Source: Pseudomonadota bacterium (GTDB taxonomy: Bacteria > CALINM01). From it: DNA of 64,000 nucleotides. Shown piece by piece: positions 34,537 to 44,890 of this stretch. The position numbers and the translations under genes are program-made. Numbering within the stretch: position 1 is the first letter of the stretch; every line of letters begins with the position of its first letter. The stretch covers positions 16,157 through 80,156 of the forward strand of contig JAOABK010000006.1 in NCBI GenBank assembly GCA_026418415.1, in the 5' to 3' direction. The notes under the pieces are model-generated. The model was not told the DNA's origin and searched no databases. It worked only from the letters and a program-made list of their open reading frames with translations.

Positions 34537-34985
34537 TTCTTATTTTTTGTTTATTATTAACAAATAATTCCTTCTCACAGGATAAAAACATTGTTGACAT
34601 TAATGCAAATTTAATGGAGTTGATGGAAGACAAAAAAATGATAATTTTCACTGGTGATGTTGTTGCAAAAAAAGCTGATATGACTTTATACTGCTCAAAG
34701 TTAGAAGTTTTTTATAAAGAGGATGAAAAGACAAAGAAAAAAGACATTGATTATATGATTGCCAAAGGCGATGTAAAGGTTGTGCAAAAGGATAGAGTTG
34801 CTAAGGGAGACATAGGTAAATACTTGCATAGAGAAGATATAGTTATTTTGGAGGGTAATCCCGTAACTGTCACAGAAAGGGGAGAAAATCAAATTACAGC
34901 AAATAAAATAACCTTTTACATGAAAGAAAATAAAAGTGTAGTTGAAGGTAATAGACCAAGAGTTATTTTTAAGTTGGGGGAGTAA
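34515..34985 (+). CDS. lptA: LPS periplasmic bridge protein LptA
   Basis: A 156-residue exported OstA-like protein: signal peptide (about 1-22), then a repeating beta-jellyroll with MIIFTGDVVAKKADMTLYCSKLEVFY, shown here as parts IIFTGDV and LYCSKLEV, and later IVILEGNPVTV. LptA forms the filament that carries LPS to LptD. ATG 34515 overlaps lptC by 22 bases with AGAGGA upstream. lptB starts right after its stop. Confidence 0.9.
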   Translation: MAIKHLLILIFCLLLTNNSFSQDKNIVDINANLMELMEDKKMIIFTGDVVAKKADMTLYCSKLEVFYKEDEKTKKKDIDYMIAKGDVKVVQKDRVAKGDIGKYLHREDIVILEGNPVTVTERGENQITANKITFYMKENKSVVEGNRPRVIFKLGE

Positions 34986-35702
34986 TTGTTAAAAATTGAG
35001 AATATCGAAAAAAATTATGGCAAAAAAAAAGCAGTTGATAACATAACTTTATATGTCAATTCAGGAGAAATAGTCGGATTATTAGGACCAAATGGCGCAG
35101 GGAAAACAACAACTTTTTATATAATCGCAGGAATTATAAATGCAGATAGCGGAAAGGTTTTATTAGATCAAGAAGAAATAACAAAATTTCCAATACATAT
35201 GCGTGCAAAAAAAGGAATTGCCTATCTTTCACAAGAACAATCAATCTTTAGACATCTTACGGTAGAGGATAATATTAAGCTGGTACTTGAAGAAAATAAT
35301 TATTCGAGAGATGAGATTGAAACAATAACAAACCAACTGCTTAAAGAATTTCAGATTGAAAATTTAAGAAATCAACGGGCATCTTTGTTATCTGGTGGTG
35401 AAAAAAGGAGGCTTGAAATAGCACGGACTCTCAGTTTATCTCCAAGGTTTATTTTATTAGATGAACCATTTGCAGGTGTTGATCCAATACTTGTTGCCGA
35501 TATACAAAACATGATTATAAAGCTTAAAGAAAAGGGTATAGGTATTATAATTACAGACCATAATGTTCGAGAAGCATTAAGAATATGCGATAGAGCTTAT
35601 GTAATAAGCAATGGTAAAATACTATCTCAAGGGACTCCAGATGAAATAGCTAAAGACGAATTAGTAATAAAATCATATCTTGGTGAGAGGTATGTTATAT
35701 AA
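34986..35702 (+). CDS. lptB: LPS export ABC transporter ATPase LptB
   Basis: A 238-residue ABC ATPase that powers LPS extraction with LptFG (not in window). Walker [26 protein letters not shown] (the LptB-type Q-loop, GIAYLSQE), signature LLSGGEKRRLEIARTL, Walker B FILLDEPFAGVDP, H-loop ITDHNVREAL. Start is TTG 34986 with GGGGGAG upstream. Stop overlaps the rpoN ATG by one base; lptB-rpoN adjacency is widely conserved in Gram-negative bacteria. Confidence 0.94.
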   Translation: MLKIENIEKNYGKKKAVDNITLYVNSGEIVGLLGPNGAGKTTTFYIIAGIINADSGKVLLDQEEITKFPIHMRAKKGIAYLSQEQSIFRHLTVEDNIKLVLEENNYSRDEIETITNQLLKEFQIENLRNQRASLLSGGEKRRLEIARTLSLSPRFILLDEPFAGVDPILVADIQNMIIKLKEKGIGIIITDHNVREALRICDRAYVISNGKILSQGTPDEIAKDELVIKSYLGERYVI

Positions 35703-37108
35703 TGTCGATTAATCTGAAATTACAAACTAAATTGACACAACAGCTTGTTTTAACACCACAACTACAGCTTTCTATAAAAGTACTTCAGTTAAATCACCTT
35801 GAACTCAAAGAATCAATAGAGCTTGAGGTTCAAGAAAATCCGGTTTTAGAAATTGATGAAAAAAATACTGAGAATGAATTGTTTGAAACATCAAATGATG
35901 TAGATGTAGAAAAAATATTAGAAAATTATTCAAAATTAAGAGAAGACTTTGAGTCTAAAAATAGAACTTACCAACAAAAAAAATATGATGAAGACGATGA
36001 GAATCTTTGGGAAAACTTTGCCACAAAAAAACCAGGACTTTATGATCATCTTTTGTGGCAACTTAATCTGAGTCATCTATCACCAGAAGAGCTTAGAATT
36101 GGTGAAGAAATAATTGGAGATATAGATCCTGACGGTTATTTAAGAGTAACTATTGAGGAAATTGCTCAAAAACTAAATGTTACAACAGATAAAGTAGAGA
36201 GTGTCTTGAAGCAAATTCAACAGTTTGATCCAATAGGTGTTGGTTCAAGAACTTTATCTGAATGTTTACTTGTTCAAGTAGAGGTTTTTGATGGAGAAAA
36301 AAAGGATTTACTAAGAAGCATTATAACAAATCATTTAGAAGACCTATCTAAGAAAAATTTTAAAAAAATAGCTCAGTGTTTATCTGTATCAATTGAAGAA
36401 GTAGAATATGCATTTGAAATTATTAAAACTCTTAATCCTAAGCCTGGACAGGGATTTGGGTTTTCTGAATATGATAATCAGTACATAGAACCAGATGTAT
36501 TTGTTTTCAAAGATGGAGATGAATATAAGGTAGTCTTAAATAGGGAAGGGATCCCTTCTTTAAAAATAAATAGGCAATATGAAATAATGCTAAAAAATAA
36601 ACAATTAGATGAAAATACAAGGAATTTTCTCCAGGAAAAGATAAAAAACGCCCACTGGTTTGTAAAGAGTATTCACCAAAGGGGGAGCACGATTCTAAGG
36701 GTTGCTAAAGCCATAGTTGAATATCAAAGAGATTTCTTTGATAAAGGTATAAACTATATGAAACCTCTTACTTTAAAAGATCTTTCATCAATGTTAGACC
36801 TGCATGAATCAACAATTAGTAGAGTAACAAGCAATAAATATATGTTAACACCTAATGGATTATTTGAGATGAAATACTTTTTTAGTACTGGTATTAGAAA
36901 AGTTGGCTCAGAAGATGTTGCATCAATAAGTGTAAAACAGATTATAAAAGAGCTTATTGACAATGAAGATCCAAAGTCACCATTAAGTGATCAGGAAATA
37001 TCAGATATTCTAAAAGCAAAGGGATATAATATTGCTCGAAGAACAGTAACAAAATACAGAGAAAGTCTGGGCATTCTCTCTTCAAGTATGAGAAAAACTC
37101 ACAAATAA
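35702..37108 (+). CDS. rpoN: RNA polymerase sigma-54 factor
   Basis: A 468-residue sigma-54. Region I at the N-terminus is glutamine- and leucine-rich (LTQQLVLTPQLQLSIKVLQL), then an acidic linker (about 55-105), the core-binding domain (about 115-300), the HTH around VKSIHQRGSTILRVAKAIV and LHESTISRVTSNKYM, and the RpoN box ARRTVTKYRE near residues 446-455. All parts look intact. It needs AAA+ activators; the NtrX-like protein in this window lacks the parts needed for that job. Confidence 0.96.
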   Translation: MSINLKLQTKLTQQLVLTPQLQLSIKVLQLNHLELKESIELEVQENPVLEIDEKNTENELFETSNDVDVEKILENYSKLREDFESKNRTYQQKKYDEDDENLWENFATKKPGLYDHLLWQLNLSHLSPEELRIGEEIIGDIDPDGYLRVTIEEIAQKLNVTTDKVESVLKQIQQFDPIGVGSRTLSECLLVQVEVFDGEKKDLLRSIITNHLEDLSKKNFKKIAQCLSVSIEEVEYAFEIIKTLNPKPGQGFGFSEYDNQYIEPDVFVFKDGDEYKVVLNREGIPSLKINRQYEIMLKNKQLDENTRNFLQEKIKNAHWFVKSIHQRGSTILRVAKAIVEYQRDFFDKGINYMKPLTLKDLSSMLDLHESTISRVTSNKYMLTPNGLFEMKYFFSTGIRKVGSEDVASISVKQIIKELIDNEDPKSPLSDQEISDILKAKGYNIARRTVTKYRESLGILSSSMRKTHK

Positions 37109-37118
37109 AAAAATTTTT

Positions 37119-37160
37119 ATAGGGGCAAGAGTTAAGATTAACTTAATCTCTTACCCCTAT
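37119..37160. terminator. Bidirectional terminator between rpoN and ppdK
   Basis: A long imperfect hairpin: ATAGGGG pairs with CCCCTAT (37119-37125 with 37154-37160), then AAGAG with CTCTT and TTAAG with CTTAA around the loop ATTAA. On the minus strand it is followed by a T-rich run (AAAAATTTTTTT read on plus before it), so it best terminates ppdK; on the plus strand it closes the rpoN operon 10 bases after the stop. Confidence 0.78.
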
Positions 37161-37170
37161 TACATTATCT

Positions 37171-39894
37171 CTATTTTTTTCTTGGGAATTTTATTGCAGC
37201 CTGTGCTGCAGCAAGTCTTGCAACTGGAACTCTATAGGGTGAGCAACTTACATAATCCATACCTGCCTTATGGCAGAATTCTATAGATTTTGGCTCTCCG
37301 CCATGTTCACCGCAAATGCCAACTTTAAGATTTGGCCTTGTTTTTCTACCCCTTTCTATACCTATTGTTATCAATTCACCAATACCTTCTTGATCCAAGG
37401 TCTGAAAAGGGTCAGCTGGTAGTATCTTATTATCAAGATAATCTGCTAAGAAAGAACCTATATCATCTCTTGAGAAGCCAAATCCCATCTGAGTTAGGTC
37501 ATTAGTACCAAAGGAGAAAAATTCAGCGGTCTCAGCCAACTTATTAGCTGTCAATGCTGCTCTTGGTATTTCAATCATAGTGCCAAACAGATAATCGATC
37601 TTTTTAATCTTATACTTTTTGCAAACCTCATTATAAACCCTATCAACAATGGTCTTTTGTTGATCTAATTCATTTTTTGTAACTACTACGGGAATCATAA
37701 TTTCAGGGATAACATTTTTACCTACTTTATTAAGCTCAGCTGTTGCTTCAAGAATTGCTCTAACCTGCATTTCTGTTATTTCAGGATAGGTAATTCCTAA
37801 GCGTACACCTCTATGACCCATCATGGGATTAGTTTCATGTAGTTCATCTGCTCTTTTATTAAATTCTTCCAAAGAGATATTTAAGCTTTTTGCTAATTTT
37901 TTTCTTTCTTCAGGATTATTTGGAACAAACTCATGCAAGGGTGGATCAAGAAGCCTTATCGTAACTGGTAATCCCTTCATTACTGATAGAGTATCTTTTA
38001 TATCTTTTTTAACATAGGGGAATAACTCATTTAGTGCTTTTCTTCTCTCAGTTTCATTAGTAGCAACAATCATTTTTCTTAAATAAAATAGGGGTTTTTC
38101 TGAGTTTTTACCATAAAACATATGTTCTGTTCTAAAAAGTCCAATTCCTTCCGCTCCAAACTCAAGAGCTGTTTTAGCATCTTCTGGAGTATCAGCATTT
38201 GTCCTGACTTTTAGAGTCCTATATTTATCAACAAGCTTCATGAAGGATTTGAATCTTGGGTTTTCAGTAGAATCTACCATTTTTACCTTACCTTCATAAA
38301 CGTAACCTTTGGTTCCATTTAGCGTTAAATAATCACCTTCTTTAAATATTTTATCGCCTACTTTAAGCTGTTTTTTTGCTACATCAATCTTAAGTGCGCT
38401 ACAACCTACTATACAGCATTTTCCCCAGCCCCTTGCTACCAGCGCTGCATGGCTTGTCATACCACCACGAGCAGTCAGTATTCCAACTGCTGCTCTCATA
38501 CCCTCAACATCTTCAGGATTTGTCTCTTCCCTTACAAGAATTACATGTTTACCCTTCTTGGTTTCTTCAACCGCATCTTTAGCAGTAAATACGATAGAGC
38601 CACATGCTCCACCAGGTCCAGCAGGAAGTCCTTTAGCTAAGGGAGTCAAATTTTTCTCAGCATCTGGATCAACTATAGGATGGAGGAGTTCATCTAACTG
38701 GGTTGGAGAAACTCTTAAAATTGCCTCTTTTTCTGTAATAAGTTTCTCTTTGAGCATGTCCATTGCCATATTTAGTGCAGCTGTACCTGTTCTTTTTCCT
38801 ACTCGACATTGAAGCATCCATAACCTACCTTCTTGAATCGTAAATTCAATGTCCTGCATATCTCTATAGTGTTTTTCTAAAGTTTCTCTTATTTTTAATA
38901 GTTCTTTATAAACCTTAGGCATTGCCTTTTCTAAAGAGGGTAGGTGTTTATTATGTTCATTTTTTGTGGCTTCATTAAGGGGATTGGGTGTACGAATTCC
39001 AGCAACAACATCTTCACCCTGTGCATTGGGTAGCCACTCACCATAAAATACATTTTCTCCAGTAGCTGGATTTCTTGTAAATGCTACACCAGTGGCAGAA
39101 GTATCTCCCATATTCCCAAATACCATTGCTTGAACATTAACTGCCGTTCCCCAGTCATCGGGAATTCCCTCTATTCTTCTATAAGATACCGCTCTTTTTC
39201 CATTCCAAGATGCAAAAACTGCACCTATACCACCCCATAATTGTTCATAGGCATCGTCTGGAAATGGCTTCTTTAATACATCTTTTACTTTTTTCTTAAA
39301 CTTTTCACAAAGTTCCTTCAATTCTTCTGCAGTGAGATCAGCATCGCTTTTGTAATTTTTTTTATGTTTCAACTCTTCAAGCATTCTATCAAGTTGCATT
39401 CTTATCCCATGGCCATCTTTTGGTTCTATACCAGCAGCCTTCTCCATTACCACATCTGAATACATCATTATTAATCTTCTGTATGCATCATAAACAAAGC
39501 GGGGATTGTTAGTTTTCTTTATTAAACCAGGAATGGTTTTAGAACATAGACCTATGTTTAAAACTGTCTCCATCATACCTGGCATGGAGCTTCTTGCACC
39601 TGAACGAACTGATACAAGTAGTGGATTTTCTGGATCACCAAATTTCATCTTCATGATCTTTTCAACCTTTGATAAAGCCTCTTTAACTTGCTTCTCCAAT
39701 TCTTTAGGATAGGTACGTCCATGTTTGTAATAGTATGTACATACCTCTGTAGTAATTGTAAATCCAGGTGGAACAGGAATCTTTAAGTGGCACATCTCTG
39801 CTAAGTTGGCTCCTTTACCTCCCAAAAGCTCTTTCATGTCAGCTTTTCCATCTGCTTTGCCTTCACCAAAAAAATAAACATATTTCTTGCTCAT
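37171..39894 (-). CDS. ppdK: Pyruvate, phosphate dikinase
   Basis: A 907-residue enzyme interconverting pyruvate, ATP and phosphate with phosphoenolpyruvate, AMP and pyrophosphate. Order: N-terminal ATP-grasp domain starting FFGEGKADG and KELLGGKGANLAEM, the swivelling phosphohistidine domain with GGMTSHAALVARGWGK (catalytic His near 453), and the PEP/pyruvate barrel ending GICGEHGGEPKS with the catalytic Cys, all intact. GGAGGTAAA precedes the ATG. Follows glyS by 14 bases. Expected in anaerobes for gluconeogenesis or PPi-linked metabolism. Confidence 0.96.
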   Translation of the reverse strand: MSKKYVYFFGEGKADGKADMKELLGGKGANLAEMCHLKIPVPPGFTITTEVCTYYYKHGRTYPKELEKQVKEALSKVEKIMKMKFGDPENPLLVSVRSGARSSMPGMMETVLNIGLCSKTIPGLIKKTNNPRFVYDAYRRLIMMYSDVVMEKAAGIEPKDGHGIRMQLDRMLEELKHKKNYKSDADLTAEELKELCEKFKKKVKDVLKKPFPDDAYEQLWGGIGAVFASWNGKRAVSYRRIEGIPDDWGTAVNVQAMVFGNMGDTSATGVAFTRNPATGENVFYGEWLPNAQGEDVVAGIRTPNPLNEATKNEHNKHLPSLEKAMPKVYKELLKIRETLEKHYRDMQDIEFTIQEGRLWMLQCRVGKRTGTAALNMAMDMLKEKLITEKEAILRVSPTQLDELLHPIVDPDAEKNLTPLAKGLPAGPGGACGSIVFTAKDAVEETKKGKHVILVREETNPEDVEGMRAAVGILTARGGMTSHAALVARGWGKCCIVGCSALKIDVAKKQLKVGDKIFKEGDYLTLNGTKGYVYEGKVKMVDSTENPRFKSFMKLVDKYRTLKVRTNADTPEDAKTALEFGAEGIGLFRTEHMFYGKNSEKPLFYLRKMIVATNETERRKALNELFPYVKKDIKDTLSVMKGLPVTIRLLDPPLHEFVPNNPEERKKLAKSLNISLEEFNKRADELHETNPMMGHRGVRLGITYPEITEMQVRAILEATAELNKVGKNVIPEIMIPVVVTKNELDQQKTIVDRVYNEVCKKYKIKKIDYLFGTMIEIPRAALTANKLAETAEFFSFGTNDLTQMGFGFSRDDIGSFLADYLDNKILPADPFQTLDQEGIGELITIGIERGRKTRPNLKVGICGEHGGEPKSIEFCHKAGMDYVSCSPYRVPVARLAAAQAAIKFPRKK

Positions 39895-39908
39895 TTTACC
39901 TCCATCTA

Positions 39909-41978
39909 TTATTGCTGAATTTTAGTAAAATCCATAAGTTCACTAAAAACTTTTCTTAATGCCACTAAGAATGCAAGCCTATTGTTTTTAACAATCTCGT
40001 CTTTATCCATTACAAGAACACTTTCAAAATACTCATCAATGACTGGTTTTAAATTAGCTAAGACAACTGGAATTTCGTCAAATAATTTCTTTTCTATAAT
40101 TTTATTTATTGATTCCTTAGCCTTTAAGTAACTGTTATATAATTTGTTTTCTACCTCTTCTTTGAATAAAGAAACATCAAATTTTTCGTTTTCCATACCC
40201 CTTGTAATGTTTGCGACTCTTTTAAAACCTAAAATTAGGTCATTAAAAAGCTCGGAGCGGGATTCTTTATCCATTACTTCAATAATTTTCTTTGCATTAC
40301 AAAGATCTACAGGATGTGTAGAAATTACACTCTCTACGATATCAACTCTATAACCAGAAAGTTGCATTTGGTAATAAAATCTATTTTCGATAAACTCAAT
40401 GAGATTTTTTATTATTTCATCATAACCCTTTGTTAACTTACTTTTTAGATTTTCATATGCGAACCTGATTATTTGTGTGTAGTCAATATTGACATCCATT
40501 TCTGTGATTAATCTGATTATTCCAATAGCCATTCTTCTTAACCCATAGGGATCTGATGCTCCTTTGGGCATTATTCCCAAACCAAAAAAACCTGTTAGAC
40601 TATCGACTTTATCTGCTAAACTTAAAATTCTGCCTACTGGGTTTAAAGGTATTGGATCATCTGGTGACTGTGGTAGATAATGCTCATATATTGCTACTGC
40701 CACATCGGGATCTTCATTTTGAAGTCTTGCAAGCTCACCTCCAATTATGCCTTGTAACGCAGGGAACTCATAAACCATACCGGTTACTAAATCAGCTTTG
40801 CTTAATAATGCTGATCTTTTTGCTTTATCTTTTAAACTTGGATCTATCATTGATGTAAGAAAATCACATAACTCTATCAGTCTTTGTGTTTTCTCAAAAT
40901 AGGTGCCTAATTTTTCTTGGAACATAACATTTTTTAAACTTTCTACTCTTGAAACTAATGGGATTTTTTTATCCTTTTCAAAGTAATACTCAGCATCTGA
41001 AAATCTTGCTTTTATAACTTTACTATTACCATCTATAATTGTTTTTGGATTATTCACCATTGTATTAGATACTATAATAAAATGAGGTAAAAGCTCCCCT
41101 TTATTATTAAAAATAGGAATATATTTTTGATGTTTTTTCATTGTTGTTATAAGGATTTCTTTTGGAAGTGATAGAAATTTACTGTCAAAAGAACCAAGCA
41201 TTGGGAATGGATATTCACATAGATTTGCTACTGTTTCTATAAGTTCCATATCTTCATCAATAATTCCATTCACTTCATCGGCAATTTTTTTTGCTTCTCT
41301 TAAAATTAGCTCAATCCTTTGATCAATATCGATCATTACAAAGCTATCTGTTAGTTTCTTTTTATATTCATCAAACGAATTAACAATTATTTTATTATAA
41401 GCCATGAAGCGGTGCCCAACAGTATAATTAGAAGAATTAATACCTGTAATACTAAAAGGAATTACCTCACTTCCAAACAATGCTAATATCCAATGAATAG
41501 GTCTAACAAATTTAATTTCACCAGATGCCCATCTCATGCTCTTCGGGAAGGGAAGTGAAAGAATTAGATCTGGCAAATAGTTACTTAATAGAGTCGCTGT
41601 TTTTTCACCATCCTTTTTTCTGTTAAAACCAATATATTCTTTTTTATCTTTCGTTATAATCTTTAATTCATCAATTGAAACATTTTGTGAAGTTGCAAAC
41701 CCTATAGCAGACTTCGTATAGTTTCCATTTTCATCAATAGCAACCTTTTTTGGAGGACCTAATACTTCTTCATCAATATCAGGTTGCTTGACATCGACTG
41801 CTTCTATATATATTGTCATTCTTCGTGGGGTTCCAAAAACTTTCACTTCCGAATGTTCTATCTTTAATTCTCCAAAAAGTGTTACAAGCCTATCTTTTAA
41901 GGCTTCTAAAGCAGGTCTTAAGAATCCAGCAGGAATCTCTTCTGTACCTATTTCAATTAAAAGCTCTTTTTTCATCAT
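39909..41978 (-). CDS. glyS: Glycyl-tRNA synthetase beta subunit
   Basis: A 689-residue beta subunit of the bacterial alpha2-beta2 GlyRS, which binds tRNA-Gly. The start [16 protein letters not shown] is the family mark; later [20 protein letters not shown] and ALADRVDSL-like text ([12 protein letters not shown]), and the C-terminal anticodon-binding helical region. Two tandem ATGs (41978 and 41975) are possible; the first overlaps the glyQ stop in ATGA and has AAGGAA upstream. Confidence 0.95.
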   Translation of the reverse strand: MMKKELLIEIGTEEIPAGFLRPALEALKDRLVTLFGELKIEHSEVKVFGTPRRMTIYIEAVDVKQPDIDEEVLGPPKKVAIDENGNYTKSAIGFATSQNVSIDELKIITKDKKEYIGFNRKKDGEKTATLLSNYLPDLILSLPFPKSMRWASGEIKFVRPIHWILALFGSEVIPFSITGINSSNYTVGHRFMAYNKIIVNSFDEYKKKLTDSFVMIDIDQRIELILREAKKIADEVNGIIDEDMELIETVANLCEYPFPMLGSFDSKFLSLPKEILITTMKKHQKYIPIFNNKGELLPHFIIVSNTMVNNPKTIIDGNSKVIKARFSDAEYYFEKDKKIPLVSRVESLKNVMFQEKLGTYFEKTQRLIELCDFLTSMIDPSLKDKAKRSALLSKADLVTGMVYEFPALQGIIGGELARLQNEDPDVAVAIYEHYLPQSPDDPIPLNPVGRILSLADKVDSLTGFFGLGIMPKGASDPYGLRRMAIGIIRLITEMDVNIDYTQIIRFAYENLKSKLTKGYDEIIKNLIEFIENRFYYQMQLSGYRVDIVESVISTHPVDLCNAKKIIEVMDKESRSELFNDLILGFKRVANITRGMENEKFDVSLFKEEVENKLYNSYLKAKESINKIIEKKLFDEIPVVLANLKPVIDEYFESVLVMDKDEIVKNNRLAFLVALRKVFSELMDFTKIQQ

Positions 41979-42853
41979 ATTTTTTCCTTTTTAAGTAGTG
42001 GATACCCTAACTCTTCGCGTTGTTTAAGGTAAATTTCTGCACACCCCTTTGCTAAAACTCTTATTCTTGATATTAATCCTGCTCTTTCTGCAACTGAGAT
42101 AGCATTTCTTGCGTCAAGTAGATTAAAAGTATGAGAGCATTTTAGACAATAATCATAAGCAGGCAAAACCAAACCTTTTTCTATTAGTCTTAATGATTCT
42201 TTTTCATAAAGGTCAAACATTTTATATAAAGAATCGATATCTGCAATTTCAAAATTGTAGTGTGACCATTCGACTTCTCCTTTGTAATGAACATCACCAT
42301 ATGTGACTGTCTCGTTCCATTTTAAATCATAGACACTTTCTACACCTTGAAGATACATTGCTATTCTTTCCAATCCATAAGTGATTTCACCGGAGATAGG
42401 CTTTAAATCTATTCCACCAGCTTGCTGGAAGTATGTAAATTGTGTTATCTCCATCCCATCAAGCCAAACCTCCCACCCAAGTCCCCAGGCACCTAAAGTA
42501 GGCGATTCCCAATCATCTTCAACAAACCTTATATCATGTTCTAAGGGATTAATACCAATGTATCTTAAACTATCCAAATAAATATCCTGAATATCAATTG
42601 GAGATGGTTTAAGAATTACTTGAAATTGATAATAATGTTGTAAACGATTAGGATTTTCACCATATCTGCCATCAGTTGGCCTCCTCGATGGTTCAACATA
42701 AGCAACATTCCATGGTTCAGGCCCTAAAACTCTAAGAAAAGTATGAGGATTTGAAGTTCCCGCACCCACTTCAATGTCATAGGGTTGACCAATCACACAA
42801 CCCCTTTCTGCCCAGAAATTTTGTAGTTTTAAAATTAAATCCTGAAATGTCAT
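41975..42853 (-). CDS. glyQ: Glycyl-tRNA synthetase alpha subunit
   Basis: A 292-residue class II catalytic subunit. It begins [19 protein letters not shown], then [14 protein letters not shown] and [17 protein letters not shown], all hallmarks of GlyQ. I chose ATG 42853 rather than the longer in-frame start at 42886 because AGGGGGT lies just upstream and the family starts there. An extended -10 promoter is placed upstream at 42877-42906. Forms the heterotetramer with GlyS encoded next. Confidence 0.96.
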   Translation of the reverse strand: MTFQDLILKLQNFWAERGCVIGQPYDIEVGAGTSNPHTFLRVLGPEPWNVAYVEPSRRPTDGRYGENPNRLQHYYQFQVILKPSPIDIQDIYLDSLRYIGINPLEHDIRFVEDDWESPTLGAWGLGWEVWLDGMEITQFTYFQQAGGIDLKPISGEITYGLERIAMYLQGVESVYDLKWNETVTYGDVHYKGEVEWSHYNFEIADIDSLYKMFDLYEKESLRLIEKGLVLPAYDYCLKCSHTFNLLDARNAISVAERAGLISRIRVLAKGCAEIYLKQREELGYPLLKKEKI

Positions 42854-42876
42854 ATAACCCCCTGAAAAGTGTAAGA

Positions 42877-42906
42877 AAAATACCATAAAAAAACAAGAAA
42901 AGTCAA
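42877..42906 (-). promoter_or_regulatory. Promoter of the glyQ-glyS-ppdK operon
   Basis: On the minus strand TTGACT (42906-42901), an 18-base spacer and TATTTT (42882-42877) preceded by TGG, an extended -10. A predicted leader of about 17 bases contains AGGGGGT, the canonical layout, in contrast to the leaderless promoters in this window. Confidence 0.65.
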
Positions 42907-42936
42907 GTATTTGCTTAAAATTAGTTTAAATTTTGT

Positions 42937-43644
42937 TTATATTTCCTTTAAAGGGATTCTAAAATTATCGATAATATAGAGGAGCAATTTCTTCTCTATT
43001 TGTTTATATATAGAATTGTCATAATTTGTTTTTTCGAACCCCTTGCTTCCTTCAATACATATTCTCACAAATTCTGCTTCTTCATCCATAAGTGGAATAG
43101 AATTATCATCTTCACATTTTTGACATAAAAAATAGATTAGCTCTTTAATCATCATGAATTTTATATTTCTGTTATCACATGAAAAACATTTAAATGGTGC
43201 TAATAATCCTTCTTTTTTTAAAAAATATAAAAGAAAAAAAATATAATATTTAAAAAAATCTGAATTTACGTGTTCTTCTAATTTAAACAATAGTTTATAA
43301 AGAGCTCTATATATATTTTTAGAAATATTCATCGAAGTCTTGGTTAATAACATGGAAATATTTAATAGTATATTTATGGTTTGTATATTTTTTTTTATCT
43401 CTGAAAAAATATTTCTCACCGATACTTCTTTTAAATAATATCCATTTCTATTTTCTTGAATTTCAAAAAATGAAATATTGAAGGGGTCCAAATTCCCACC
43501 AAATCTTCTTTTACTTCTTTTTGCGCCAAAAGCAACAACTGAAATGACTCCATTATTCGCAAGAAATATAATCAATTTCTTATCATATTCTCTAAAGTTT
43601 TCGACTTTTAAAATTATGCCTTCATCTTTTATGTTACTTAACAT
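42937..43644 (-). CDS. recO: DNA repair protein RecO
   Basis: A 235-residue RecO: N-terminal OB fold (about 5-80) with DEGIILKVENFREYDKKL and FGAKRSKRRFGGNLDPFN, then a helical domain and a zinc site from CFSC (about 155-158) and CQKC (about 179-182). RecO loads RecA at gaps with RecR. Its start overlaps the NtrX-like gene by 11 bases, so it is probably expressed with the two-component genes. It is diverged and Lys/Ile-rich, but motif order is clear. Confidence 0.87.
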   Translation of the reverse strand: MLSNIKDEGIILKVENFREYDKKLIIFLANNGVISVVAFGAKRSKRRFGGNLDPFNISFFEIQENRNGYYLKEVSVRNIFSEIKKNIQTINILLNISMLLTKTSMNISKNIYRALYKLLFKLEEHVNSDFFKYYIFFLLYFLKKEGLLAPFKCFSCDNRNIKFMMIKELIYFLCQKCEDDNSIPLMDEEAEFVRICIEGSKGFEKTNYDNSIYKQIEKKLLLYIIDNFRIPLKEI

Positions 43645-44890
43645 ACTTATCTAAAGAAAACATTTTAATCATTTTTGAGAGATACCTTTCAGACACACCT
43701 ATGATTTCAGAAGTTTTTTTTATGTTTCCTGATGTCTCAATTAGCTTGTATTTTATGAATTCTCTCTCAAATGTCCTTTTTGCTTCTTTTAAGAGATTAT
43801 GATGAAAAAGTTGATCTAATATTATGCTCAATTTACCATTCATTAAAATATATTCAGGTAGATCTTTCTGTAATATTGTATTTGTTTTAGAAGTCATATA
43901 CATTTGTTCAACGAAATTTTTTAGTTCTTTAATGTTTCCAGGCCAGCTGTATTTCTCAAGAGTTTCAAGACTTTGTCTTGAAAAATTGAGCCTCTTATTA
44001 TAATTTTCTGAAAAGTATTCAACAAAATGGATCAATAGCGGTTTTATATCTTCTTTTCTTTCCCTTAGAGGAGGTATGTTTAGAATAATATTACTAACAT
44101 TATGTAGTATTTTTATTGGAGTATTTTTAGGATTTACATGAAAATCTGTACAAGAAAGAATCAGCCTTAAATCATCTATATGATTAAGTATTATCTCTTG
44201 AGCCTCTTGTGTTAAATTTTTGAAATCTTTTATATATAATGTTCCATTTTTAGCAAGATATATCTTTTCCATAAGATTATTTGGTTTAAGATGCCACTGA
44301 TTAAAACAATTTATTTCTACAAAATTCCCCTCTCTTTTAGAAGCATTATGAACCATTTTAGCCAAGAATTCCTTGCCTGTTCCTTCTTCTCCTAAAAATA
44401 CAATGGTCAAGTTTGTGTTAATTATGGAATTTAATTCATCTAAAAGTTTTTTCATCTTTGGAGATTCGGCTATTATGATGAAATCTTTCTTTAATTGTTC
44501 TTTTAAATACCTGTTTTCGTAAAGCAGTTTTTGATATTTAATTGCATTTTCTATTAATAATGTTAGCCTGTCTAAAGAAATTGGTTTTTCGATAAAATCA
44601 TATGACCCAATCTTTGTTGTTTTAACAGCTGTTTCAATCGTGCCATGCCCTGACATCATAATTACAGGTATCTGAGGTAGTTCATCCTTTATTTCTTTTA
44701 AAGCTTCAACCCCATCCTTGCCAGGCATCCAAATATCCAAAAGAACTACATCAGGGATAACTTCTCTAACTAATTTAACTCCACTTATCCCATCTTCAGC
44801 AGTATATACCTGATAGCCTTCATCTTCGAGAACGCCCTTTAAAGAATCCCTAATTGGTTTTTCATCATCAATAACCAAAACTTTATACAT
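43634..44890 (-). CDS. NtrX/NtrC-family response regulator with degenerate AAA+ domain
   Basis: A 418-residue regulator. The receiver (1-120) is intact, with acidic pocket D8/D9 and phospho-acceptor D52. Walker A is present (GEEGTGKE, 167-174). The next part is unusual: the stretch with ESELFGHEKGAFTGA in sigma-54 activators is deleted between VEINC (191-195) and NGTLYIKDF, Walker B reads KDF instead of DE, the arginine-finger region is ILHNVSNII, and sensor II reads WPGNIKEL with Lys for Arg. A Fis-type HTH ends the protein (about 378-414). It is probably a DNA-binding regulator that does not work through sigma-54. It lies next to the NtrY-like kinase. Confidence 0.88.
   Translation of the reverse strand: MYKVLVIDDEKPIRDSLKGVLEDEGYQVYTAEDGISGVKLVREVIPDVVLLDIWMPGKDGVEALKEIKDELPQIPVIMMSGHGTIETAVKTTKIGSYDFIEKPISLDRLTLLIENAIKYQKLLYENRYLKEQLKKDFIIIAESPKMKKLLDELNSIINTNLTIVFLGEEGTGKEFLAKMVHNASKREGNFVEINCFNQWHLKPNNLMEKIYLAKNGTLYIKDFKNLTQEAQEIILNHIDDLRLILSCTDFHVNPKNTPIKILHNVSNIILNIPPLRERKEDIKPLLIHFVEYFSENYNKRLNFSRQSLETLEKYSWPGNIKELKNFVEQMYMTSKTNTILQKDLPEYILMNGKLSIILDQLFHHNLLKEAKRTFEREFIKYKLIETSGNIKKTSEIIGVSERYLSKMIKMFSLDKYVK

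Noticed and set aside
35702-37108. A functional NtrC-type activator for rpoN within the window
   Set aside because: The only candidate, at 43634-44890, lacks the parts needed to work with sigma-54.
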